Source of the DNA: Zelonia costaricensis
Taxonomy: Eukaryota > Euglenozoa > Kinetoplastea > Trypanosomatida > Trypanosomatidae
Reading direction: 5' to 3'
DNA: 64,000 nucleotides
NCBI GenBank assembly: GCA_030849075.1
Contig: JASAOO010003538.1
Coordinates: 1-64,000 of the forward strand
Positions 38,753 through 47,725 of the stretch are shown here, piece by piece. The number at the start of each line of letters is the position of its first letter. The stretch's first letter is position 1. Below the pieces are notes generated by a model. That model searched no databases. It was given only the letters and a program-made list of their open reading frames with translations, and had not been told where the DNA came from. A program made the translations under genes and the position numbers.

Positions 38753-38768
38753 CCCCCCCCCCCCCCCC
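38753..38768 (+). repeat. C16 homopolymer
   Basis: Sixteen C in a row, 46 bases before the carrier ATG and close to an ambiguous base. Confidence 0.9.
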
Positions 38769-38804
38769 ATCGCTGTCTGGTGCCGACCCGCAGCGGCCCC
38801 TCAC

Positions 38805-38805
38805 N
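38805..38805. other. Undetermined base (N)
   Basis: The only ambiguous base in the window. It lies 10 bases before the carrier start codon, after C-runs, and probably marks a consensus or scaffolding uncertainty. Confidence 0.95.
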
Positions 38806-38814
38806 CCGCCCGCC

Positions 38815-39888
38815 ATGAGCTACGACCGCACGAGCGGGTACCACAGCACGTACGGGCTGCGCACCAACACGCCCTACCAGCAGCCCATCGCCCACCGCCA
38901 GGGCTACACCGAGCCGCGCCTCAGCACAAACGAGCATGCCGCCATCATCGCCAGCTGCTCCACCGCCTGCGCCTGCGTGACGGTGCCCATCACGAAACTC
39001 GGGCACTTCTACTTCCTCAGCGACGTCCCCGGCGAGTCGAGCCGCATCTTCATGTCCGACAAGCGCGCCGAGTTCTTCCGCGTGCTCCTCGACACGCACT
39101 GGTGGCGCGGCCGCTCCGTGCTGTGGCTCACACTGGAGTACGGCGTTCTCCTCGCCCTCTTCGCGGCGACGCGCGGCTGGCTGGAGAGAGCGGGGCACGG
39201 ACCCACGTCGCAGTGGAGTAACCGCACGCGTGGGTTTGTGGCGGGTGCCGCGAGCGGTGTCGTGTACGCCGCGCTGCGCCACCCGCAAGACGTCCTGCGT
39301 GCCACGGCGGAGGCACCGACCGGGCCGCGTGCGTTCAGCGGCCCAGCCGACGTCCTGCTGACGGCTCTGCGTGAGAGGCCGCGCGTGCTACTGGGCCTCT
39401 ACCGCGGCTTCTCTGTTGCCCTGCTCGGCCGCACAGCGCAGTTTGCCGTGCAGTTCGGACTGTACAACTGGCTGCGCTACGACGGTGTGTACCGACACTG
39501 GCTCGTGCTCTTCGCGTACTGCCACGCCGCGACGTTCCTCGGCATGGCCGCGCAGTACCCGGTGCACTGCCTGCGCCAGCAGTTGCACATCATCAACATT
39601 ACCACGCGCGGGCGGCCGCAGACGTACCGCTCCCTCTTCGTCGACCTGCGCCGCCGGCACGGCATCACGAAGCTCTACGAGGGCTTCTTCAAGGGCAAGC
39701 CCTTCCTGAACGCCGTGCCCATGGCACTGCTCATGGCCGGCTACGACACGTGCACGCGCCGGTACACTGAGCATCGGCACCCCGAGGCGACGGCGCGTCC
39801 GACCCACACACAGGCCATCACCTCCATCGTCACTTCGGTGCACAGTACAACGCCGCCGCCTTACGAGTTCGCCCCAAGGACGCCGTAG
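38815..39888 (+). CDS. Divergent mitochondrial carrier family protein
   Basis: A 357-residue protein with three-fold carrier-like organisation. The diagnostic PxDxxR motif is clear once (P157-Q-D-V-L-R162) and degenerate twice (P58-I-T-K-L near the N-terminus, P249-V-H-C-L-R254). Supporting signs are LYRGFSVALLGRTAQFAVQFGLYNWL in repeat 2 and LYEGFFKGKPFLNAVPMALLMAGYD in repeat 3, the standard ends of carrier repeats. Such proteins move metabolites across the mitochondrial inner membrane. Weakened salt-bridge motifs suggest an unusual substrate, one-way transport or a non-transport role. The first 40 residues are a hydrophilic Tyr/Thr-rich extension. Substrate cannot be inferred. Confidence 0.78.
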   Translation: MSYDRTSGYHSTYGLRTNTPYQQPIAHRQGYTEPRLSTNEHAAIIASCSTACACVTVPITKLGHFYFLSDVPGESSRIFMSDKRAEFFRVLLDTHWWRGRSVLWLTLEYGVLLALFAATRGWLERAGHGPTSQWSNRTRGFVAGAASGVVYAALRHPQDVLRATAEAPTGPRAFSGPADVLLTALRERPRVLLGLYRGFSVALLGRTAQFAVQFGLYNWLRYDGVYRHWLVLFAYCHAATFLGMAAQYPVHCLRQQLHIINITTRGRPQTYRSLFVDLRRRHGITKLYEGFFKGKPFLNAVPMALLMAGYDTCTRRYTEHRHPEATARPTHTQAITSIVTSVHSTTPPPYEFAPRTP

Positions 39889-42158
39889 TACGCGGGGGAG
39901 AGAAGAAGCAAAGAGGAGAGGGGCCGCTGCGTACCCAGTGCGAGCGACCCAAGCTCGTCTGCCTGTGCTGTGTGAAGACGCGGGGGGGGGGGCGTTTGGA
40001 CAGGGAGGGGTGGGGTTGGGCGTGAATAGGTGCGCCTGCTCCCCGGTCACAAAGCTGGGTACAGAGTTATGTCGACGCCAACGCGCGGCCGTGCGGCATC
40101 GGGTTTGCCCGTGTCAACCTCCCCCCCTCCCCTTCCCCCCCGTGCGCGCATCGCAGGGTTCTCGGTGCGCTGCAGAGAGTTGGCAGCTCGCCGAGGCACC
40201 TGGCCGCAGACCGTACCCGTCCACCCACACTCACAGACGCCCGCGCTGCAGTGGCTCGTTGACACCTTCTTCCATCACAAACTCCCAAAAAGGAAAGAAA
40301 CGAATGGGAGGGGGGGGCCTCTGCCACGCCATGGCACGGCGGGCACGGCTGCCGCTGCCTCGATGATGATGCGAGACGGCGGTGTCGCCGTACCAAGGAG
40401 ACCTGTTGCCGCGTGTGCCTCACTCTCACGTAAAGGAGAGCTGGGTGGGTGGGGTGCGGGTGGAGGGAGTCGATTGCCCTTCTGATGGCGCGCCCTCATT
40501 CTCGCCGCGCCGCGAGGAAAGCCCCCTTTTTCTCATCCTGGACGAGGCGATGCAAAGCCCGCGTTGGCGCATGCTCTCTCTGCTTTCACCCTCTTTGCCG
40601 TACCCATACTTCGACCTGACCGTCATCGTCCACCTTGCACACTGCTCCTACCATCGCACGTGGCCCCCCCTCTCCTCACACCCACCCACACACTCGATCA
40701 CGCCTGCACGCTGCGTCTCTGAGTGTCAACTCTTCGCCATCTGCGATTTATGCAGTGTTTGTTGTCGAGGTGGGCACGCCAACGCATCGCCCCTCAGCGC
40801 CTCTCACCACCCTTTTCTCTGACCCAATCGCTCCCGTGCCACCGCACCCCGCACGATTGCGCGTGTGCGTGAGGCAGCGAGGCGGCTGGTCCAAGGAGGG
40901 AGGCACTGCATGCGGGCTGCGCGTGCAGGTCCGGCTGTGATCATCCCCACCTTGACGTGGCTGGCCCTCTTCCCCCCCTCCCCCGCACCACCTCCAGGCT
41001 CGAGACACGCACGCATTGGAGTTCGCAGGAGAAGAAAAAAAGGAAAGGCGACGACGGGGAGTCGGCGATCGGTGAGCGAGTCGGCCTGTTTGCACCGCGA
41101 AGTGAGGAGAGGAGCGGCGTCAGCCACCCCTATCCCTTCCTTTCTCGTTTGTCTTGTGTCGCCGCGCTGCACGTCCGCCCCTCTCTCTCTCTCTGCAGCG
41201 CCCACCCTCCACCACACACGCGCCTGCGCCTCAGAAGAAGAAGAAACCAGAAAGCGAGACGTGCGTCGGTCGGCACGTGTACGACTACGCTGTGCAGTTC
41301 CTTAGCAGACTTGACGGGCGGGCCACGCGTGGACTCCCACCTCCTTCTTCTCCTTTCATTCCCCGCTCCGCCGCCACTGCGGTAGACGTGCGAGCGCCGC
41401 CTTCGTGTATCTGCGTGTGTGTGGGTGTGGGTGTGCGTGCGTGTACCACTGCTCTCCCCTTCACTTCCGACCTCCGCAGGTCTCACAACAGGAGCACGGG
41501 CGCTGTTGTCACACAGGCGCACCGTAATCGCCACTGCCGTGCTGCGCCATCGGGCAGCGCACCGTGGTTATCCCCCACGTCTCTCGTAGTCTCCCCACGC
41601 GCCGACCCTTTTCTCACCTTAGTGTTTTCGTTGTGTGCTGTGCGCGTGTGCCACACTCCCTTCGCTCTCACCTCCTCCCCCCCGTCAACTGCGGTGCGTC
41701 AGACAAGTTCGTGACGTCATTGTGCTGCCTGCGTACCTGAGGTGGGTGGCACGGGCGACGTGAACGGAGTACCCCTCCGACCTCACCTCACCTCTCCCCC
41801 CCACTCACCATCCGCCTCTCGTGCGCGTGTCTGGCAGGGTGCGCTGTTGCTGTTGTTGCTGTCACTTTGGCTTTGTGTTCTTCCTTTCTCTTTCTATTGC
41901 CTTCGCAATCCGACCTCCTCACCACGCCTTCCCCTTGCGCCGGGTTCTGCTTCTCACAGGAGTGGCGCGCCGTGTGTGTGCTCATCTGACGTAGTTGCGC
42001 CAGCCTGTTGTGCGGCGCTGCAACGGCGTCTACGCGTGTCTCTGCGCGTTTCTCCCCGTGGGCCCGTACCGTCCAACTCACGATTCTATACGTGCGCGCG
42101 CCGACACACGCGCACACAGCCTAGTCACCACGCGTGACGCACAGTCGCGGAGCTGACA
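39889..42158. other. Longest gene-free stretch (2.27 kb)
   Basis: No supported gene. Frames of 100-190 codons exist on both strands, but their translations are low-complexity Pro/Arg/Ser/His-rich and lack domain features. G-runs occur near 39982 and 40310, and pyrimidine tracts recur. It may hold a long 3' UTR, an unrecognised small gene or a non-coding RNA. Confidence 0.6.
41871..41959 (+). promoter_or_regulatory. Spliced-leader acceptor, VHS-NZF gene
   Basis: A long T/C-rich tract ends in AG at 41958-41959 (TTCTCACAG), about 200 bases before the ATG at 42159. One of the best acceptor patterns in the window. Confidence 0.65.
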
Positions 42159-43409
42159 ATGAACTACCTGCGCAATGTGGTGTCTGATGTGAAGCTCAAG
42201 TACCGGGCTGGCCGTGTCGTGGCGGACTGCGTGCTGAAGCGGGAGCTGCCCGAGTTCCCGCAGTTCCTCACCGAGTGTGTGAGCATCGCGGACGGGCACC
42301 CCGAGCTGGTGCTGTCCACCATCCGACTCTACCTCGCCTATAATCAACCCGAAAGCGCGTACGGTGGGCTGCTGCTGCTCGAGCAGCTCGTCTCGCTGTG
42401 CAACTACGCCTTTCACCTGGCCCTCGCCCACGACTACGACATCCAGGACCGCATCATCCACCTCGCCATGAAGCGTGGCGAGGGCGAGGCGCATCGCAAG
42501 GCCCAGCGCCTAGCTCGCCTGACGTTGCTCGAGTACTCGCGCGTCTTCGTGGACGACCGTGACCTGCTGCGGCTGTCTGCGCTCGCCTCCTCCTTCGAGC
42601 ACCGCACCCGCAAGAGCCTCATGCGGTGCCTTAACGTGCAGAACCGCCGCGTGCGCTTCCGCGATGTGGAGAGGAGCGACATCGTGCCGATTAGCCCGAA
42701 GGAGTGTGCCGGGTACACAAGCGGGTCTGGCAGTCGGCCAGTCACGCCCCTGCACCTCAGCTCCGCGCCGGAGGTGTGGCCGTGTCACGTGTGCACGTAC
42801 CTCAACGCCCCCTCCGCCACGCGCTGCGCCGCCTGCGAGACGCTGCGGTCGGTGGACATGATGAACCACAGCCGCCACTCCCCGCACGCAACGCCGAAGC
42901 TCACCCCGACCACCCCCGCGACCACCGTCCCGTCCCCCTTCGCCACTGCAACGAACGGTGTGAGCAGCGCACACGCCTCTTCCTCGTCGTCCTCTGCGTC
43001 CTCCCAGTCGGCGCTGCCACCGCACGGTGACAGCGGCACGCGGCCGGCGGGCTGCAGCGCGGTGGAGGAGACGGACGAGACGTCGCCGATCAACGACATG
43101 GACGATGAGCCGAGTACGCAGCTGTACCCCTATCACTGCCCGCCCCCCTGTCACGGCCCACCACCCGCCACTTACGCAGACGCCACGGAGCTGCTTCATG
43201 ACGCGGCAGGCGCCGCCCCAAATGGCCATCTACAGGGCGACAGCGCAGCCGAGAGCGACGTGAGCGACGGGCCAGAGGACAGGCTGCGGGACCACCAGGA
43301 GGGCCGCAGCACCGCGGATGCCCTCGCAGCAGCGCAGGCGCCGGCACCACCCCTCCAGCATCAGCACAAGGAGGAGGCGCGTAGCGAAGAGGAGGACGAC
43401 TTGCTGTGA
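42159..43409 (+). CDS. VHS-like/NZF protein, candidate ubiquitin-dependent sorting adaptor
   Basis: A 416-residue protein. Residues about 1-150 are all-helical with repeats resembling VHS/ENTH superhelices (FPQFLTECVSIADGHPELVLSTIRLYL, LLLLEQLVSLCNYAFHLAL). A RanBP2/NZF-type zinc finger follows: W207-x-C209-x2-C212-T-Y-x-x-N-x6-C223-x2-C226. The Thr-Tyr after the second Cys resembles the Thr-Phe pair of ubiquitin-binding NZFs. The rest is Ser/Pro/Thr-rich and disordered, ending in EEEDDLL, an acidic dileucine of the kind bound by clathrin adaptors. Together this suggests an endosomal adaptor that reads ubiquitin. The VHS call is by pattern only; CUE- or ANTH-like folds are alternatives. Confidence 0.65.
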   Translation: MNYLRNVVSDVKLKYRAGRVVADCVLKRELPEFPQFLTECVSIADGHPELVLSTIRLYLAYNQPESAYGGLLLLEQLVSLCNYAFHLALAHDYDIQDRIIHLAMKRGEGEAHRKAQRLARLTLLEYSRVFVDDRDLLRLSALASSFEHRTRKSLMRCLNVQNRRVRFRDVERSDIVPISPKECAGYTSGSGSRPVTPLHLSSAPEVWPCHVCTYLNAPSATRCAACETLRSVDMMNHSRHSPHATPKLTPTTPATTVPSPFATATNGVSSAHASSSSSSASSQSALPPHGDSGTRPAGCSAVEETDETSPINDMDDEPSTQLYPYHCPPPCHGPPPATYADATELLHDAAGAAPNGHLQGDSAAESDVSDGPEDRLRDHQEGRSTADALAAAQAPAPPLQHQHKEEARSEEEDDLL

Positions 43410-43462
43410 GGGACCGGCTGCGTGCACGTGCGCACGTGTAGGTGCAGCACCCTCGCAGAGCC

Positions 43463-43507
<45 letters not shown>

Positions 43508-44348
43508 GAGCACGCGCAGAGAGCCCCACCCCCACTCTACACTCCAGAGGTGAGTGACATGCGTGCACACAAGGACACACACGCACACGAGCGCGCTGCC
43601 CCGGTGCAACACGGGGACGAGCATCGCGGCTTCTGGGACGGGGTGGGTGGCGCGAGGCCGGCGTTGGCGCGGACGCACGCGCGTGTTTCGGTGTTCTTGG
43701 GATAAGGCCGGCTGCATTGCGGCCTTCTCTCCCTCTTTCTCCTACCTTCTCCGTCACGACGACCTCGACACTTTGGGCTGGGCCACATACGCACGATAAC
43801 GCGAACAATTGCAAGCGAGCAGAAAGCAGAAAAAAAGAGAAAGCCACGGAAGTGCGCACGGAGTTGAGTTCTGCCTCGTCTACCTGCTGCAGCGCGCGCA
43901 GTGCCGATGTCGCAGGACGCGCGAAGCGGAGCGGCATGTAACGGGAAGAAGACGTGTGTGGAAGTCAACGGTGGCAGTACTACGTGTGCGGCAGCACCGA
44001 GGCTGTGTGTGGGTGTGTGTGTGTGCGTGTGTGTTGCCCACGTCGTGGCGCTTCTCGGTTGCGCCGCTGGAGGCGGGCCCCACCACTCTCCCTCCCCCCG
44101 ATTGCCTTCCTGCGTGGTGCGGCGGTGACGGCCGCGAATGCGCTGTGGCCCCTTCTCCACGCCTCTCACACTTTTCATGACCTCCTCGGGCGTGCCCTGC
44201 CACAGAGACGCGCTGCGCCGCTCCACTGACTGCCCACACGCAACCCTCGTCCACTGTCGACTCTGCCTCACCCCGCTCACTGCGAGTACCCCCTCCTCCC
44301 TCTTCCCTCGCCCCCGCAACGGTGCGCGTGCTTCTCTCTCGCATACGC
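43410..44348. other. Intergenic region VHS-NZF / small hypothetical
   Basis: No gene seen. A 41-base AC repeat lies at 43466-43506 in the probable 3' UTR. A purine-rich, less GC-rich patch lies around 43795-43870. A possible acceptor AG is at 44204-44205. Confidence 0.7.
43466..43506 (+). repeat. AC microsatellite (41 bases)
   Basis: The longest uninterrupted dinucleotide repeat in the window, about 55 bases after the VHS-NZF stop codon. Confidence 0.97.
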
Positions 44349-44861
44349 ATGGCGACGCCCTCAAGTGTGTGCGCCGCTGCCCCTTCTGCGGCGATGCCTG
44401 CCACTGCAGCGGGCCGCGGCACCAGCCGCCCTGACACTCGCGGTGTGGATGAGGCAACGTACCACTACCTCGAGCAGCTCTGGAGTGCTGCCCTTCAGCG
44501 GGCCCAGGCTTCGGCGTCCTGCCCGATGCTCAGCGTTGACGGCGATGCACAGCCACAGACGTCTGGCGGCCTGCCGGCCTCTCACGGATTGGAGCCAAGG
44601 ACCGTCTTGGCGACGAGCTTCGACAACGCGGCGTCCCCTACACTGCGCGCTCCCTACGCCGCACACGACGTGGCCGCGTCGCCACTGCCGCGTGCACCGC
44701 ACGTGCGGGCCTCCACATATCTGTCGCCCGCCGCCGCCCTCCGTCGACCCGCCTCCGCCGCGGGGCACCGGCAGCAGGGCCGGATGCGTGTGGACGCGCA
44801 GCCCAATCTCAAGCGCAACGCCTACACCGCACACCGCGGCGTGGCCTGGGTGGTCCAGTAA
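44349..44861 (+). CDS. Small hypothetical protein
   Basis: A 170-residue protein, family not recognised. It is Ala/Pro/Ser/Arg-rich, with two segments that look ordered: a helix near VDEATYHYLEQLWSAALQRAQ (about 33-53) and a basic C-terminal stretch, RMRVDAQPNLKRNAYTAHRG. No signal peptide or membrane span is seen. Support for coding is the ATG start, the position between a pyrimidine-rich leader and the next acceptor region, and spacing like its neighbours. It is the weakest of the protein calls in this window. Confidence 0.5.
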   Translation: MATPSSVCAAAPSAAMPATAAGRGTSRPDTRGVDEATYHYLEQLWSAALQRAQASASCPMLSVDGDAQPQTSGGLPASHGLEPRTVLATSFDNAASPTLRAPYAAHDVAASPLPRAPHVRASTYLSPAAALRRPASAAGHRQQGRMRVDAQPNLKRNAYTAHRGVAWVVQ

Positions 44862-45439
44862 TGTGGCGGCCTATCGCAATGGACCGGTCCAGCGCGTGCA
44901 TCCCCGCAACACGAGCGACACGTCTGCTGAACTCGCGTCGGCACGGCTGACGGCACGACTACGCCGGCCTCGGGCGAATCTCCCGCTCCCACCTTCTCCG
45001 TTAGACCCTCCACACGCACGTGCTCTCGTGACGAAGAGAAAAGAGAAGAACGTGGTGTTTTAGGCTGACGTGCTTCGTCTGCATCCACCGGTGCGCTCGC
45101 CCCCCGCCTCCACCCCTCCTCCACGATCGACCTGCGGGGGGTGGGGGTGGGGGGGGGGTTGTGAGAGCACGCGGTGCCCGCTTCGCCCCACCCCCGCCTC
45201 CGATGCACGCGAACGCCGACGGCACTTCCCCAACCAAATGCTTCCTCCTCTCTCTCTCTTGACGTTGCCGACTCGGCGTGGCGCGCCAGACGGGCCAGGC
45301 ACGCAAAAACACAAACGCCTGCGCCCCGCGCTTGCACGGTGATTTCGTTTGAAGATCCACGCAGTGGGTATCAGCCTTTTCTTCAAAGGGTGCGTGCTTT
45401 GCTCTCCCTTGCCGTATTCACGCACCGCCGCCGCACACG
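44862..45439. other. Intergenic region small hypothetical / DIM1
   Basis: No gene seen. A G-rich stretch lies near 45137-45160. The acceptor region at the right end has AG at 45387-45388. Confidence 0.7.
45369..45388 (+). promoter_or_regulatory. Candidate spliced-leader acceptor, DIM1
   Basis: A short T/C tract ends in AG at 45387-45388, 51 bases before the DIM1 ATG. Confidence 0.5.
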
Positions 45440-46591
45440 ATGCCGAAGGAGCCGCGGACGGTGCCAATGGGCATCATCAGCGCGGAGCCCATTCACGCTG
45501 CCTCCCGCAAGATCAAGTTCGGCACGAAGGTCACGACCTTGGGCAAGTCAACGCCGCAGGGTCATCAGCGCGGCACAGCCGCCGCGGGGGCTGGTAGTGG
45601 TGGCCGGGGCCGCAAAGACAAGAAGGCGGCGGACTCGGGCCTCAAGACGGGCGGCAGCCAGTCCGGCATCGTCTTCAACAAAGGCTTTGGCCAGCACATC
45701 CTCAAGAACCCGCTCGTCATCGCTGCCATTGTGGAGAAGTCCGCGATCAAGCCGACGGACATCGTGGTGGAGATCGGGCCCGGCACGGGCAACTTGACGG
45801 AGAAGCTGCTGCAGACCGCCAAGAAGGTCATCGCCTTCGAAATCGACCCCCGCATGGTGGCCGAGCTCAACAAGCGCTTCCAGAACACGCCGCTCGGCGC
45901 CAAGCTGCAGGTCATCCGTGGCAACTGCCTGGAGCAGGATTTTCCCTACTTCGACAAGTGCGTGGCGAACGTGCCCTACGCGATTTCATCCGCGCTGGTC
46001 TTCAAGCTGCTCAAGACGCCGACCTTCAAGTGCGCCGTGCTCATGTTCCAGCGCGAGTTTGCGCTGCGCGTCTGCGCGCAGCCCGGCTCCGAGGCGTACT
46101 GCCGTCTCTCCGTCAACTCGCAGCTGCTGGCGCGGTGCAGCCACCTCATGAAGATCAGCAAGAACAGCTTCAACCCGCCGCCCAAGGTGGAGTCGAGTGT
46201 GATCCGGCTAGACCCCAAGTACCCGCCGCCGGACGTCGACTTCGAGGAGTGGGACGGCCTCGTCAAGATGCTCTTCAACCGCAAGAACAAGAAGGCCTCG
46301 TCAATCTTCCGGACCAAGGCGGCGGTGCAGGCGCTCTACGACAAGTACGTCAGCTACCGCAAGCTGGAGGGCGGCCAGCCGGTCGGCGCCGGCAGCACGA
46401 AGGCAAAGCCGTCCACCTCCTCGAGCGCCAGCGCAGATGCCGCACCGCCCATCACGGCGGAGCAGTTTCGCGTGCTGCTGGACACCGTCATCGCGGACCC
46501 CATGTTCGAGAAACGCAGCCGCATGCTGGACGAGGAGGCGCTCATGAACATGCTCGCCCACTTCATCAAGCACGGCATCCACTTTATCTAG
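45440..46591 (+). CDS. DIM1: DIM1, 18S rRNA N6,N6-dimethyladenosine transferase
   Basis: A 383-residue KsgA/Dim1-family methyltransferase. The SAM-binding motif is EIGPGTGNLT (glycines at about 113-118), the acidic strand is IAFEIDP (about 131-137), and the catalytic motif IV is NVPY at 177-180. The target base stacks on this motif, and the NxPY form fits N6-adenine methylation. FQREFALR and SFNPPPKVESSVIRL are family hallmarks. The enzyme dimethylates two adjacent adenosines at the 3' end of small-subunit rRNA and is also needed for pre-rRNA processing in the nucleolus. An N-terminal extension of about 75 residues, rich in Gly/Lys, carries a basic GRGRKDKK cluster that could direct nuclear/nucleolar entry. 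A Ser/Ala insert (about 320-335) separates the C-terminal helical domain. Confidence 0.95.
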   Translation: MPKEPRTVPMGIISAEPIHAASRKIKFGTKVTTLGKSTPQGHQRGTAAAGAGSGGRGRKDKKAADSGLKTGGSQSGIVFNKGFGQHILKNPLVIAAIVEKSAIKPTDIVVEIGPGTGNLTEKLLQTAKKVIAFEIDPRMVAELNKRFQNTPLGAKLQVIRGNCLEQDFPYFDKCVANVPYAISSALVFKLLKTPTFKCAVLMFQREFALRVCAQPGSEAYCRLSVNSQLLARCSHLMKISKNSFNPPPKVESSVIRLDPKYPPPDVDFEEWDGLVKMLFNRKNKKASSIFRTKAAVQALYDKYVSYRKLEGGQPVGAGSTKAKPSTSSSASADAAPPITAEQFRVLLDTVIADPMFEKRSRMLDEEALMNMLAHFIKHGIHFI

Positions 46592-47359
46592 GACGGTAGA
46601 GTGGGACGGCTGCTGCTGTGGCGTCGGGTCCGCCTGTTCACGAGTGCTCTTCGTTGCCGACAGCGACGGCGCCCGGTTAAGTAATGGCAGGGGCATGCGC
46701 GTGTACACGGCGTGTGCGTGTGCGTGTGCGTGCCGCCGCGTCTTTCTCACTCGCGTAAGTCAAAGAAGGCCGATGCAACGACGCAGCGGCAACCGCACAC
46801 GAGAAAAAGTGACACGCACGCCGATGTGTGTTTGCGGTGTGTGATGGAGAGAGGCGGACGGCGGTGGGCGGGTGGGCGAGGCAGAGCTCAGCAGCTTTTA
46901 TCCGTGATGGACATCAGCGCGAGACGGATCGGGATTTGCGTGTGTGTTTGTATGTATGTGTGTGCGCTTTTCACCTCGCCGCTGGTACCCGTCCACCCCT
47001 CTCTCACTCCAGGACCGCTGCACCTGGCTGCCGTAGCGTGGAAACAGCGGACCACTTGGTGCGCTGCCACCTCCCTCTCGCCTCGGGCGTCTTCTTTCCC
47101 CGACCAGCCCTTCGGCAGCTCACGAGCTCTTCATTCTTGTGCGCTCCGGTCGACCGCAGCGCAGCGCCCGCCTCCACCGCTCTGCTCTCTTTTCCGTTTT
47201 CAACGCGTGCTCTCCGCGCCCCACGACGCGCGGTTCTCCATCTCCCTCTCTGTGCCTCTCCACACAAGCACCACCGCACACAGCGCGAGTGCCCCTGCAT
47301 CTCTACCGCACCACTGTCTTCGACCTCCCTTCTCTCTTCCGCCCCTCTTGCGCCGCACC
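46592..47359. other. Intergenic region DIM1 / small membrane protein
   Basis: No gene seen. The + frame is open upstream of the next ATG but reads as spacer. TG-rich patches lie near 46700-46730 and 46938-46965. Confidence 0.7.
47233..47268 (+). promoter_or_regulatory. Spliced-leader acceptor, small membrane protein gene
   Basis: A T/C-rich tract ends in AG at 47267-47268. No ATG precedes the start at 47360, giving a leader of about 91 bases. Confidence 0.55.
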
Positions 47360-47725
47360 ATGTCGAGCTTTGCGCGCTATCAGACCCGTGCCCTGTCGCA
47401 CTCCCTGCTGGCTCGCCGCGGCGGTGCGGTCATGCACCCCGCTCTGCACACGCCGGCCCGGCACTTCACGGACAAGGTGCTGCTTGGCTCCAGCTCCGCC
47501 TTGCTCACCTGCTCCACGACCCTCGGCCTGTTCCACCTCCTCGTCACGCCGGTCAGCGCCACCATTGGCCTCGCATCGCTCGCGACGGCGGTGGGCAGTG
47601 GAGCGCTCTGTTTCATCGACGGCGGCAGCGCCAGCCCGACGACCTTCGGGGCGATGATGGGCCTCGTCGTTGGCGCCTTTGGCGGTTACTACACCAAGTC
47701 GGAGAAGGAGCCGTGGCGGAAGTAG
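47360..47725 (+). CDS. Small mitochondrial-type membrane protein, function unknown
   Basis: A 121-residue protein not recognised by family. Residues 1-38 are basic/Ser/Ala-rich without acidic residues (MSSFARYQTRALSHSLLARRGG), as expected for a mitochondrial presequence. Two to three hydrophobic stretches follow: about 42-62 (LLGSSSALLTCSTTLGLFHLL), 64-85 and 95-111 (FGAMMGLVVGAFGGYY, Gly-rich and helix-packing). The end is short and charged (TKSEKEPWRK). This size and shape fit a small inner-membrane subunit of a respiratory, ATP-synthase or import complex, but no signature decides. The start is the first ATG after a good acceptor. Confidence 0.75.
   Translation: MSSFARYQTRALSHSLLARRGGAVMHPALHTPARHFTDKVLLGSSSALLTCSTTLGLFHLLVTPVSATIGLASLATAVGSGALCFIDGGSASPTTFGAMMGLVVGAFGGYYTKSEKEPWRK

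Larger units (their letters stand above)
37849..38814. other. Intergenic region before the carrier gene
   Basis: No gene seen. It holds two long C-runs (38571-38595 with one T, and 38753-38768) and one undetermined base at 38805. No single acceptor AG is convincing. Confidence 0.7.

Noticed and set aside
41154..41714. 186-codon + frame in the long gap before VHS-NZF
   Set aside because: Composition is that of spacer DNA (Ser/Pro/Arg/Thr); no ordered segment or targeting signal. A small gene is not excluded but is not supported.
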